Below are positions 25,057 to 33,318 of a stretch of 64,000 nt of DNA, piece by piece; position 1 is the first letter of the stretch, and each line of letters begins with the position of its first letter. The translations under genes and the position numbers were made by a program. Below the pieces are notes generated by a model. The model searched no databases. It saw only the letters and a list, made by a program, of their open reading frames with translations, and had not been told where the DNA came from. Source of the stretch: Pseudomonadota bacterium (lineage in GTDB: Bacteria > Pseudomonadota > Alphaproteobacteria > Rhodospirillales > Magnetospirillaceae); contig JAEXAH010000030.1 in the NCBI GenBank assembly GCA_023458315.1, positions 1 to 64,000 on the forward strand. The letters run 5' to 3'.

Positions 25057-26184
25057 GTGGAAGCGGCTCATGCGGCGCTGCCGCTGATGCAGCGGGGCCT
25101 TGCGGAACGTCTGATCTGTCTGCATGACGAGATCAAGGGCGATGCGTCCTTGGCCGCGCTCAGCCGTGTCGCCGTGGCGCTGTACGACGACAGCACCGAC
25201 CTGCTGAAGACCTTCATCCATTCCTCGGACGGCGAATCGCCGCTGGAACACGTGGTGGCGCGGCTGTCGCAGATGCCCAGCCTGCAACAACTGGCGTGGA
25301 CCGGGGCGCGGCGCACCATCAACGATCTGTCCGCCGCCGCCGAGGCCGGGCAGGAACACGCCCAGAAGCTGGTGGCCTCGGGCTACCGCTCCAGCTATAC
25401 CGCGCCCATCGTCCACAAGGGCACGTTCTACGGCTTCCTGTTCTTCAACTCGTCGCTGCCCAATTTCTTCGTCGCCCCGGTGTTGGCGCGGTTGCGGCCC
25501 TATGCCGAACTGATCAGCCTGGCGGTCATGCGCGAACTGGACACCGTGCGCATGATGCAGGCGGCGGTGAAGGTGATCCGTTCGGTCAGTTCGGCGCGGG
25601 ACGAGGAAACCGGCTCGCATCTGGCGCGCATGGCCCGCTATGCCCGCATGATCGCCGCCAAGCTGGCCGATGCCAAGGGGCTCAGCGACGAATTCGTCGA
25701 ATACGTCTTTCAGTTCGCGCCGCTGCACGACGTGGGCAAGGTGTCGGTGCCCGACGCCATCCTGCTCAAGCCCGGCCGCCTGACCTTCGAGGAATTCGAG
25801 GTCATGAAGACCCATGTGGAGAAGGGTGTCCACATCGTCGACCTGATGGTGCAGGATTTCGGCCTCAAGGCCATGCCGCATTTCGACCTGCTGCGCAATA
25901 TCGTGGCCTATCACCACGAGGCGCTGGACGGGTCCGGCTATCCCTATGGCCTGTCGGGCGACGCCATCCCCATCGAGGCCCGCATCGCCGCCGTGGCCGA
26001 CGTGTTCGACGCCCTGACCAGCGAACGCCCGTACAAGAAGGCGTGGAGCAACGGCGAGGCGCTGGAATTGCTGCGGTCCCAGGCGGGCGTCAAGTTCGAC
26101 GCGGATTGCGTGGCGGCGCTGGCCGACAATCCCGAGACGGTGGCCGACATTCAGGCGCGCTTCGGCGAAACCATTTTCGATTGA
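25057..26184 (+). CDS. GAF-like/HD-GYP domain protein (copy 1)
   Basis: A 375-residue protein. The N-terminal 150 residues resemble a GAF sensor (IVHKGTFYGFLFFNS is the terminal strand), and the rest is a full HD-GYP domain: PLHDVGKVSVPD and HHEALDGSGYPYG, then VADVFDALTSERPYKKAW. All metal-binding residues are present, so it is probably an active cyclic di-GMP phosphodiesterase. The start used is GTG (VEAAHAALPL) with a G-rich ribosome site; a longer version from 25003 would add 18 residues. The next gene is a paralogue with the same layout. Confidence 0.85.
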   Translation: MEAAHAALPLMQRGLAERLICLHDEIKGDASLAALSRVAVALYDDSTDLLKTFIHSSDGESPLEHVVARLSQMPSLQQLAWTGARRTINDLSAAAEAGQEHAQKLVASGYRSSYTAPIVHKGTFYGFLFFNSSLPNFFVAPVLARLRPYAELISLAVMRELDTVRMMQAAVKVIRSVSSARDEETGSHLARMARYARMIAAKLADAKGLSDEFVEYVFQFAPLHDVGKVSVPDAILLKPGRLTFEEFEVMKTHVEKGVHIVDLMVQDFGLKAMPHFDLLRNIVAYHHEALDGSGYPYGLSGDAIPIEARIAAVADVFDALTSERPYKKAWSNGEALELLRSQAGVKFDADCVAALADNPETVADIQARFGETIFD

Positions 26185-26259
26185 GGCGCGCCGCGATGGC
26201 GCTATGATGTTACGCACAAGAAGGGGCCGCAAAGGCCCGGAATCGGGGAGAGCGCCCAT

Positions 26260-27414
26260 ATGAGGTCGGGAGCGTCGGGGGCCGCCAAGGCGGCACCGAA
26301 AGCCGTTCAGAATTTTCGTCCGGTACATCAGGGCCTGGGCGAACGCTTGGCTTGCTATCATGACGAGATGAAGCGCGAGTTCGATGGCATCAACCGAATC
26401 GCCATCGCCATCTACGATCCCAGCACCGACATCCTGAAATCCTTTGTCGATTCCAGCGAAGGCGACAACCCCTTCGAACATTGCGTCGCCCGTCTGGCCG
26501 AACTGACGCCGCTGGCCACCCTGGCGCGCACCGGCGGTCGCCGCGTCATCAACGACATGGTCAACCATCCGGCGGGAACCCCGGTGCATGCCCGCAAGCT
26601 GATCAGCGCGGGCTATCTGTCCAGCTATACCGTGCCCATCTTCCACAAGGGCGTGTTTCACGGTTTCATCTTCTTCAACTCGTTCCAGACCGGCTATTTC
26701 ACCCCCGGCGTGGTGCAGCGCCTGCGCTCGGTGGCAGAGGTGGTGTCGCTGCACACCATCATGGAACTGGACGCGGTGCGCATGATCCAGGCGGCGGTGC
26801 AGACCGTGCGCCAGATCAGCCGGGCGCGGGACGAGGAAACCGGCGCCCATCTGGAACGCATGGCCCGCTATGCCCGCCTGATCGCGCTGCGGCTGGCGCC
26901 GCGCCGGGGCCTGTCGGACGATTGGGTGGAATTCCTGTTCCAGTTCGCGCCCTTGCACGATGTCGGCAAGATCGCGGTGCCCGACCAGATCCTGTTCAAG
27001 CCCGGCCGCCTGACGCCCGAGGAATTCGAGGTGATGAAGACCCACGTCACCAAGGGCAGCGAGATCGTCGACACCATGGCCGACACCTTCCGCATCGGCG
27101 GCGCGCCCTATGTGCGGGTGCTGCGCAACGTGGTGGCCCATCATCACGAGGCCATCGACGGGTCCGGCTATCCGCATGGGCTGACGGGCGAGGCCATCTC
27201 GCTGGAGGGGCGCATCACCGCCGTGGCCGACGTGTTCGATGCGCTGACCAGCGAGCGGCCGTACAAGAAGGCGTGGAGCAACGACGAGGCGTTCGCCTTC
27301 CTGACCGAGCAGGCCGGGCGCAAGTTCGATCCCGATTGCGTCGAGATTCTGAAAAGCAGCGAAGCGGCCATCGCCGACATCCAGCGCCAGTTCCGCGAAA
27401 CCGTGGCCGATTGA
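26260..27414 (+). CDS. GAF-like/HD-GYP domain protein (copy 2)
   Basis: A 384-residue paralogue of the preceding gene, sharing whole segments such as RARDEETG, FQFAPLHDVGK, HHEAIDGSGYPHG and VADVFDALTSERPYKKAWSN. The metal-binding HD and GYP residues are complete, consistent with cyclic di-GMP hydrolysis. The GAF-like N-terminal parts differ more than the HD-GYP parts, which suggests the two sense different signals. It starts 75 bases downstream of copy 1 behind GGGGAG and is probably in the same unit. Confidence 0.87.
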   Translation: MRSGASGAAKAAPKAVQNFRPVHQGLGERLACYHDEMKREFDGINRIAIAIYDPSTDILKSFVDSSEGDNPFEHCVARLAELTPLATLARTGGRRVINDMVNHPAGTPVHARKLISAGYLSSYTVPIFHKGVFHGFIFFNSFQTGYFTPGVVQRLRSVAEVVSLHTIMELDAVRMIQAAVQTVRQISRARDEETGAHLERMARYARLIALRLAPRRGLSDDWVEFLFQFAPLHDVGKIAVPDQILFKPGRLTPEEFEVMKTHVTKGSEIVDTMADTFRIGGAPYVRVLRNVVAHHHEAIDGSGYPHGLTGEAISLEGRITAVADVFDALTSERPYKKAWSNDEAFAFLTEQAGRKFDPDCVEILKSSEAAIADIQRQFRETVAD

Positions 27415-27467
27415 CCGCGCTTGCCCGGCTGTGGCCTAGTGGAAAAGGAAACAGGCGGAGGGCAGGG

Positions 27468-28334
27468 ATGCGGCGCGGGTTTTTGGCCGGCATGACCGGA
27501 TTGCTGGCATTGGGCGCGGCGGCATGCGCCGAGGCCGGGTCGGCGGCCGATCCGTGGGCGGCGGTGCGCCTGCCGGTGGATGGCGGTGCCCGGTCCCACG
27601 GTTCTCCGGCGGCGGGCTGCATCGCCGGGGCCGTCGCCCTGCCGCTGTCGGGCGAGGGCTATCAGGTGCTGCGACCGCAGCGCAATCGCTTCTGGGCCCA
27701 TCCCCGCACCATTTCCGTCATCGAGGATCTGGGGCGCTTCGCCATGTCCGGCGGCTTCGCGCCGCTGCTGATCGGCGACATGTCGCAGCCGCGCGGCGGC
27801 CCCATGGCCTTTGGTCACGGCAGCCATCAGAACGGCCTGGACGTGGACATCTGGTTCCGCCTGCCGCGCCAGACGCTGGATGCCGCCGCCCTGGCCGCGC
27901 CCCAGCCGGTGTCCATGGTCAAGGGGACGCGGATCAATCCCGCCACCTGGACCGACGCCCAATATCAGGTGCTGAAGCGCGCCGCCCAATCGCCCGAGGT
28001 GGACCGTGTCTTCGTCAATCCGCCCATCAAGGCCGAGGCATGCCGCCGCGCCGGGGCCGATCGCGCCTGGGTGGCCAAGCTGCGGCCGTGGTGGGGCCAT
28101 GACGAGCATTTCCACGTGCGGCTGTCGTGCACGCCGGGCGATCCGGGCTGTGTGCCGCAGGCGCCGGTGCCCGATGGCGACGGTTGCGGCGGCGAGCTGG
28201 AATCGTGGAACGCCAAGCCGAAATTGCTGCCGGAAGAGGCCAAGGACAAGCCCAACCGCCGCAATCCCACGCTGCCCGTCGCCTGTGCCGCGCTGTTGCG
28301 CCAGCCGTCGCAGATTGATGTCGGGGCGCGGTAA
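27468..28334 (+). CDS. mepA: penicillin-insensitive murein endopeptidase
   Basis: Periplasmic LAS-family zinc peptidase that cuts the D-alanyl-meso-diaminopimelyl cross-link of peptidoglycan. The 288-residue protein has a signal peptide with a possible lipobox (LGAAACAEA). Zinc ligands are in GHGSHQNGLDVDIWF and in WWGHDEHFHVRLSC. Several Cys in the mature part (AAGCIAG, CRRAGAD, SCTPGDPGC, GCGGE) suggest disulfides, as in E. coli MepA. GGAGG precedes the start by six bases. It follows the HD-GYP pair by 53 bases. Confidence 0.92.
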   Translation: MRRGFLAGMTGLLALGAAACAEAGSAADPWAAVRLPVDGGARSHGSPAAGCIAGAVALPLSGEGYQVLRPQRNRFWAHPRTISVIEDLGRFAMSGGFAPLLIGDMSQPRGGPMAFGHGSHQNGLDVDIWFRLPRQTLDAAALAAPQPVSMVKGTRINPATWTDAQYQVLKRAAQSPEVDRVFVNPPIKAEACRRAGADRAWVAKLRPWWGHDEHFHVRLSCTPGDPGCVPQAPVPDGDGCGGELESWNAKPKLLPEEAKDKPNRRNPTLPVACAALLRQPSQIDVGAR

Positions 28335-28346
28335 CGTAACTGCCCC

Positions 28347-28499
28347 TTGCCAAACGGCCGCCGAACGGCTACATACCCCGCCACCAAACCGCACGCGGGT
28401 TCGCGGCGGCGTGCTTGCACGTCTTCCGCTTCCGGTGCCGCCCGTCGGGGCGGCCATTGCCCGCGGAGGCTTAACCGGAGAAAGAAAGGAATTCTCTCC
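28347..28499 (+). promoter_or_regulatory. rpsB promoter and structured leader
   Basis: A good sigma-70-type promoter is visible: TTGCCA at 28347-28352, 17-bp spacer, TACATA at 28370-28375. The leader of roughly 115 nt contains a GCACGC/GCGTGC pairing (28391-28396 with 28409-28414) and a GCCGCCC/GGGCGGC hairpin at 28437-28454 before the ribosome site AAAGGAA. S2 genes are often autoregulated through such leaders; that is inference here. Confidence 0.6.
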
Positions 28500-29279
28500 A
28501 TGGCTCTGCCGACCTTCACCATGCGCCAGCTCGTCGAAGCGGGCGTCCACTTCGGCCACAACACCCGCCGCTGGAACCCCAAGATGGCTCCGTTCCTGTT
28601 CGGCGTGCGCAACGGCATTCACATCATCGACCTGCAACAGTCGGTTCCGATGCTGCATGCGGGCATGACCGCCGTGCGCAACGTGACCGCCAATGGCGGC
28701 CGCGTGCTGTTCGTCGGCACCAAGCGCGCCGCTTCGGACATCGTCGCCGAAGCCGCCAAGAAGTGCGGTCAGTACTATGTCAACCACCGTTGGCTGGGCG
28801 GCATGCTCACCAACTGGAAGACCATCTCCAACTCCATCAAGCGTCTGCGCGAACTGGACGAGCAGCTGGCCTCCGGCGCCCTGTCGCAGCTGACCAAGAA
28901 GGAGCAGCTGGTCCTGTCGCGCGAGAAGGAAAAGCTGGATCGCGCGCTGGGCGGCATCAAGGACATGGGCGGCCTGCCGGACATCCTGTTCATCATCGAC
29001 ACCAACAAGGAGTCGCTGGCCGTTCAGGAAGCCAACAAGCTGGGCATTCCGGTGGTCGCCATCCTGGACTCCAACTCGGACCCGGCCGGCATCCAGTACC
29101 CGATCCCGGGCAATGACGACGCCATCCGCGCCATCCAGACCTATTGCGACCTGATGATCGGCGCCGTTCTGGACGGCATCCAGGCCGAGATCGGCCGCTC
29201 GGGCGGCGACATCGGTGCCCAGACCGAGGCTCCGGTCGAGGTTCTGGCCGAAGAGGGTGAAGCGGCTTCGGCCGAGTAA
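28500..29279 (+). CDS. rpsB: 30S ribosomal protein S2
   Basis: Component of the small-subunit head, 259 residues. The N terminus MALPTFTMRQLVEAGVHFGHNTRRWNPKM is diagnostic, and the coiled-coil insertion (about 100-140) and TNKESLAVQEANKLGIPVVAI are present. A short acidic alphaproteobacterial C-terminal tail (EEGEAASAE) follows. The start is fixed by the conserved N terminus and AGGAA. First gene of the translation/envelope cluster; a terminator hairpin separates it from tsf. Confidence 0.98.
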   Translation: MALPTFTMRQLVEAGVHFGHNTRRWNPKMAPFLFGVRNGIHIIDLQQSVPMLHAGMTAVRNVTANGGRVLFVGTKRAASDIVAEAAKKCGQYYVNHRWLGGMLTNWKTISNSIKRLRELDEQLASGALSQLTKKEQLVLSREKEKLDRALGGIKDMGGLPDILFIIDTNKESLAVQEANKLGIPVVAILDSNSDPAGIQYPIPGNDDAIRAIQTYCDLMIGAVLDGIQAEIGRSGGDIGAQTEAPVEVLAEEGEAASAE

Positions 29280-29298
29280 CCCCTTCCGCTGACGGGTG

Positions 29299-29328
29299 AA
29301 TGGCGGCGACTCGCGTCGCCGCCATTTT
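29299..29328 (+). terminator. terminator/attenuator after rpsB
   Basis: Perfect 12-bp stem (29299-29310 with 29315-29326) with TCGC loop and only four T. Its location between rpsB and tsf suggests partial readthrough rather than full termination. Confidence 0.75.
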
Positions 29329-29375
29329 CGTAAGTTCCTTACGTTTCCAAAGACTTTCACGAAGAGGGATATCCC

Positions 29376-30302
29376 ATGGCCGAGATTACCGCTGCGCTTG
29401 TGAAGGAGCTGCGCGAGAAGACTGGCGCTGGCATGATGGACTGCAAGAAGGCGCTGGCCGAGGTGGCTGGCGACATCGAGGCGGCCATCGACTGGCTGCG
29501 TACCAAGGGTCTGGCCGCTGCCGCCAAGAAGGCCGGCCGCGTCGCCGCCGAGGGTCTGGTCGCCGTCGCCGCTTCGGGCACCAAGGGTGTGGCCGTCGAG
29601 GTGAACGCCGAAACCGACTTCGTCGCCCGCAACGACCAGTTCCAGGGCTTCGTCTCCACCTTCGCCCAGCTCGCCCTGGCCAAGGGTGACGACGTCGAGG
29701 TGCTGAAGGCCGCCGAGTTCCCCGGCGCCGGCAAGTCGACCCAGGAGCAGTTGACCGCCCTGATCGCCACCATCGGCGAGAACATGAACATCCGCCGCGC
29801 CAAGCGTCTGGAAGTGTCGGCCGGTGTGGTCGCGTCCTACGTCCACTCGGCCATCGCCCCCGGCCTGGGCAAGATCGGCGTGCTGGTCGCCCTGGAATCC
29901 ACTGGCGACGTCGCCAAGCTGGAAGCCCTGGGCAAGCAGATCGCCATGCACGTGGCCGCCGCCAACCCGCTGTTCCTGGACAGCAGCTCGGTCGACGCTT
30001 CGGCGCTCGAGCGCGAGAAGGCCGTGCTGACCGAGCAGGCCCTGGCTTCGGGCAAGCCCGCCGCCGTGGTCGAGAAGATGGTCGAAGGCCGTATCCGCAA
30101 GTACTACGAGGAAGTCTGCCTGCTCGACCAGGTGTTCGTGATCGACCAGGAGAACAAGATCTCCAAGGTGGTCGAGAACGCCGCCAAGGACGTCGGCGCC
30201 CCGGTCAAGCTGACCGGCTTCGCCCGCTTCGCCCTGGGCGAGGGCATCGAGAAGGAAGAGAAGGACTTCGCCGCCGAGGTCGCCGCCCAGCTGGGCGGTT
30301 GA
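29376..30302 (+). CDS. tsf: elongation factor Ts
   Basis: Nucleotide-exchange factor for EF-Tu, 308 residues, cytosolic. The N-terminal UBA-like domain (MAEITAALVKELREKTGAGMM) is followed by the core with TDFVARNDQFQGFV, the region contacting EF-Tu, and by a repeated core subdomain. Strong GAGGGA ribosome site. It is 97 bases downstream of rpsB, the classical pairing. Confidence 0.98.
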   Translation: MAEITAALVKELREKTGAGMMDCKKALAEVAGDIEAAIDWLRTKGLAAAAKKAGRVAAEGLVAVAASGTKGVAVEVNAETDFVARNDQFQGFVSTFAQLALAKGDDVEVLKAAEFPGAGKSTQEQLTALIATIGENMNIRRAKRLEVSAGVVASYVHSAIAPGLGKIGVLVALESTGDVAKLEALGKQIAMHVAAANPLFLDSSSVDASALEREKAVLTEQALASGKPAAVVEKMVEGRIRKYYEEVCLLDQVFVIDQENKISKVVENAAKDVGAPVKLTGFARFALGEGIEKEEKDFAAEVAAQLGG

Positions 30303-30319
30303 TCCGCGCGTTGTTCAAG

Positions 30320-30354
30320 GCCGCCGCCGGGGTTCGCCCCCGGCGGCGGCTTTC
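30320..30354 (+). terminator. terminator/attenuator after tsf
   Basis: 13-bp GC stem (30320-30332 with 30338-30350) and a short, interrupted T tract (TTTCGCCTCT). It lies 17 bases past the tsf stop and may act as a partial terminator ahead of pyrH. Confidence 0.7.
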
Positions 30355-30471
30355 GCCTCTCTGGAGGGCGAGTTAGGACGCGACACCCGACGGGAATGGT
30401 GTATGATCGCCACCCGGTCGCCGTCCCGGCGCCTTCCGTCTTACCGGATTATCCAGGCTTTGAGGGCACCC

Positions 30472-31197
30472 ATGGCCAGCGACGCCAAATACCGCCGCGT
30501 TCTGTTGAAGATCTCGGGCGAGGGGCTGATGGGCTCCCGCGATTACGGACTGGACCCCGATACCGTCGACCGCATCGCCCGCGAGGTGAAGTCGGTCCGT
30601 GACCTGGGGGTCGAAGTCTGCTGCGTGGTCGGCGGCGGCAACATCTTCCGCGGCATCTCCGGCGCGGCCAAGGGCATGGAGCGCGCGGCCGCCGACAACA
30701 TGGGCATGCTGGCCACCGTCATGAACGCCCTGGCCTTGCAGAATTCCATGGAAGCGAACGGTGTCGAAACCCGTGTGCAATCGGCCATTCCCATGCCGTC
30801 GGTGTGCGAAAGCTTCATCCGCCGCCGCGCCATCCGCCATCAGGAAAAGGGCCGGGTGGTGATTTTCGCCGCGGGCACCGGCAATCCGTTCTTCACCACC
30901 GATACCGCCGCCGCGCTGCGCGCCGTCGAAATGGGCTGCGACGCGTTGCTGAAGGCCAGTCAGGTGGACGGCGTCTATTCCGCCGACCCCAAGAAGGTGC
31001 CCGACGCGGTGCGGTACGACAGCCTGAGCTTCCACGACGTCCTGGCCCGCGATCTGGCGGTGATGGACGCTTCGGCCATCTCGCTGTGCCGCGAGAACAA
31101 CGTGCCGATCGTGGTTTTCGACATGCACCAGGACGGCGCCTTCGCCGAGGTCGTCTGCGGCCGTGGGCGCTATACCATCATCAAGGAAGGGGGTTGA
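30472..31197 (+). CDS. pyrH: UMP kinase
   Basis: Phosphorylates UMP to UDP in pyrimidine nucleotide synthesis; hexameric amino-acid-kinase fold, 241 residues. Motifs include RRVLLKISGEGLMG, VVGGGNIFRG and FFTTDTAAALRAVEMGCD. The start is the ATG giving MASDAKYRR behind GAGGG; upstream in-frame codons would add non-homologous residues. Its stop is 3 bases before frr. Confidence 0.97.
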   Translation: MASDAKYRRVLLKISGEGLMGSRDYGLDPDTVDRIAREVKSVRDLGVEVCCVVGGGNIFRGISGAAKGMERAAADNMGMLATVMNALALQNSMEANGVETRVQSAIPMPSVCESFIRRRAIRHQEKGRVVIFAAGTGNPFFTTDTAAALRAVEMGCDALLKASQVDGVYSADPKKVPDAVRYDSLSFHDVLARDLAVMDASAISLCRENNVPIVVFDMHQDGAFAEVVCGRGRYTIIKEGG

Positions 31198-31200
31198 CCC

Positions 31201-31770
31201 GTGGCCGTCACCAGTTGGAGCGATCTCAAGAAGGACGTTGCCCACCGTATGGACAACACGGTGGAGGTCCTGAAGAAGGAATTCACCGGCCTGCGCACCG
31301 GCCGTGCTCATGCCAGCCTGCTTGAGCCGGTCACGGTCGAAGCCTATGGCCAGCACATGCCGCTGACCCAGTGCGCCACCATCGGCGTGCCGGAGCCGCG
31401 CATGCTGACCGTGCAGGTGTGGGACAAGGGCCAGGTCAAGGCGGTGGAAAAGGCCATCCGGGAATCCGGCCTGGGCCTGAACCCGCAGACCGAAGGCCAG
31501 ATGATCCGCGTGCCGATTCCGCCGCTGAACGAAGAACGCCGCAAGGAATTGCAGAAGGTGGCGGGCAAGTACGCCGAACAGGCCCGTGTCGCCGTGCGCA
31601 ACGTGCGCCGCGACGGCATGGACAGCCTGAAGAAGCTGGAAAAGGACGGTCACGTCTCGGAAGACGAGATCAAGAAGCACGAGAAGGAAATCCAGGCCCT
31701 GACCGACGAGACGATCAAGAAGATCGACGAGACGCTGTCGGGCAAGGAAAAGGAAATCCTTCAGGTCTAG
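31201..31770 (+). CDS. frr: ribosome recycling factor
   Basis: Splits post-termination ribosomes together with EF-G. At 189 residues the length is usual. Seen are FTGLRTGRAHASLLEPV in the first helix and domain and the long helices with KKYAEQARVAVRNVRRDGMD-type basic motifs. GTG start with GGGGG ribosome site in the end of pyrH. Its stop abuts the uppS ATG directly. Confidence 0.97.
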   Translation: MAVTSWSDLKKDVAHRMDNTVEVLKKEFTGLRTGRAHASLLEPVTVEAYGQHMPLTQCATIGVPEPRMLTVQVWDKGQVKAVEKAIRESGLGLNPQTEGQMIRVPIPPLNEERRKELQKVAGKYAEQARVAVRNVRRDGMDSLKKLEKDGHVSEDEIKKHEKEIQALTDETIKKIDETLSGKEKEILQV

Positions 31771-32517
31771 ATGCAGCAGATGGAGACCGCCATCCCCGCC
31801 ACGGCCTGCCCGCCGGACACGCCTGCGCACGTCGCCATCATCATGGATGGCAACGGCCGCTGGGCCAAGGCGCGCGGCCTGCCGCGCACCGCCGGCCACA
31901 AGCGCGGCGCCGAGGCCGTGCGCCGCACGGTCGAGGCCGCGCGGGAGATGGGGGTCTCCATTCTGACCCTGTACGCCTTTTCGTCGGAAAACTGGAAGCG
32001 CCCCCAGGGCGAAGTGACCGACCTGATGGGCCTGTTGCGGCTGTATCTGCGCAACGAGGTCAAGGCGCTGCACAAGAACGGCATCCGCCTGCGGGTGATC
32101 GGCGACCGTTCGCGCCTCAGTGCCGATATCGTGTCGCTGATCGAGGAATCCGAGGCCAAGACGGCGGCCAATACCGCCATGACCCTGGTCCTGGCCCTGT
32201 CCTATGGCGGACGCCAGGAAATCACCGCCGCCGCCCGCGCCCTGGCCGCCGAGGTGGCCGCCGGTCGGCTGACGCCGGAACAGGTGGACGAGGACGCGCT
32301 GGCGGCGCGGCTGTTCACCGCCGACATTCCCGATCCCGACCTGATCATCCGCACTTCGGGCGAACAGCGCATTTCCAATTTCCTGCTGTGGCAATGCGCC
32401 TATGCGGAACTGGTGTTCCTGGACGTGTTGTGGCCGGATTTCGGCCGTGACGACCTGGAGGCCGCCATCCGCGCCTTCCATGGCCGCGAGCGCCGCTTCG
32501 GCGCGTCGGGCGGCTGA
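31771..32517 (+). CDS. uppS: isoprenyl (undecaprenyl) diphosphate synthase
   Basis: Cis-prenyltransferase that makes undecaprenyl diphosphate, the carrier for peptidoglycan and polysaccharides. Conserved region I HVAIIMDGNGRWAKARG holds the catalytic Asp; region III has YAFSSENWKRP and region V RTSGEQRISNFLLWQ plus WPDF. 248 residues. ATG starts at the base following the frr stop, so translation is coupled. Confidence 0.97.
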   Translation: MQQMETAIPATACPPDTPAHVAIIMDGNGRWAKARGLPRTAGHKRGAEAVRRTVEAAREMGVSILTLYAFSSENWKRPQGEVTDLMGLLRLYLRNEVKALHKNGIRLRVIGDRSRLSADIVSLIEESEAKTAANTAMTLVLALSYGGRQEITAAARALAAEVAAGRLTPEQVDEDALAARLFTADIPDPDLIIRTSGEQRISNFLLWQCAYAELVFLDVLWPDFGRDDLEAAIRAFHGRERRFGASGG

Positions 32518-32518
32518 C

Positions 32519-33307
32519 GTGCTGCGCACCCGCATCCTTTCCGCCCTGGTGATGGCTCCGCCCGCCTTGCTGGCCGTATGGTGGGGCGGCGGCGCCTTCG
32601 CCCTGCTGGTGGCGGTGGCGGTGGCCATCATGTGTTGGGAATGGGAAACCATCGTCGCCCGGCGCTTCGCCTGGGGCGGCCGCGTTTCCGCCCTGGGCTG
32701 CGTCGCGGCCGTGCTGCTGACCGACATGGTGCCGCTGGCGGCACTGGTCGTGGTCGCCATGACCGCCGTGGCGGTGCTGGCGCTGACGCCGGGGACGGGC
32801 AGGGCGCGGCTGTGGTCGGCCGTCGGGCCGCTTTACGCCGGTCTTCCCGCCGTGGCGCTGGTCTGGCTGCGCGGCGACGGAGTGATCGGCCGCGAAACCA
32901 TGATCTGGCTGATGCTGCTGGTGTGGGCCACCGATATCGGCGCCTATGCCGCGGGCCGCACCATCGGCGGCCCCAAGCTGCTGCCACGCGTCAGCCCCAA
33001 GAAGACCTGGGCGGGCCTGATCGGCGGCATGGCGTCGGCCGGACTGGTCGGTGCCGCCGTCGCCCTGATCCTGGGCCAGCCCCATATCGCGGCCCTGGCG
33101 CTGGGCAGCGCCGCGCTGGCGGTGGTGGCGCAGGCGGGCGACCTGCTGGAAAGCTGGGTCAAGCGGCGCTGGGACGTCAAGGATTCCAGCACCATCATTC
33201 CCGGTCATGGCGGCGTTCTCGACCGTGTGGACGGCCTGCTGGCCGCCGCCCTGGCGGTGGCGCTGGCGGCGCTGGCCTCTGGCACGGCGGTATTGCAGTG
33301 GCAGTGA
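32519..33307 (+). CDS. cdsA: phosphatidate cytidylyltransferase (CDP-DAG synthase)
   Basis: Integral membrane enzyme converting phosphatidate and CTP to CDP-diacylglycerol. The 262-residue protein has about eight hydrophobic segments and the C-terminal signature KDSSTIIPGHGGVLDRVDG. GTG is used as start one base after uppS stops. Its 3' end overlaps a possible GTG of dxr (GTGA). Confidence 0.93.
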   Translation: MLRTRILSALVMAPPALLAVWWGGGAFALLVAVAVAIMCWEWETIVARRFAWGGRVSALGCVAAVLLTDMVPLAALVVVAMTAVAVLALTPGTGRARLWSAVGPLYAGLPAVALVWLRGDGVIGRETMIWLMLLVWATDIGAYAAGRTIGGPKLLPRVSPKKTWAGLIGGMASAGLVGAAVALILGQPHIAALALGSAALAVVAQAGDLLESWVKRRWDVKDSSTIIPGHGGVLDRVDGLLAAALAVALAALASGTAVLQWQ

Positions 33308-33318
33308 CGGAGAGCATG

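Noticed and set aside
32402..32518. Upstream extension of cdsA
   Set aside because: It would overlap uppS by over 100 bases and lacks homology; GTG at 32519 is the natural start.
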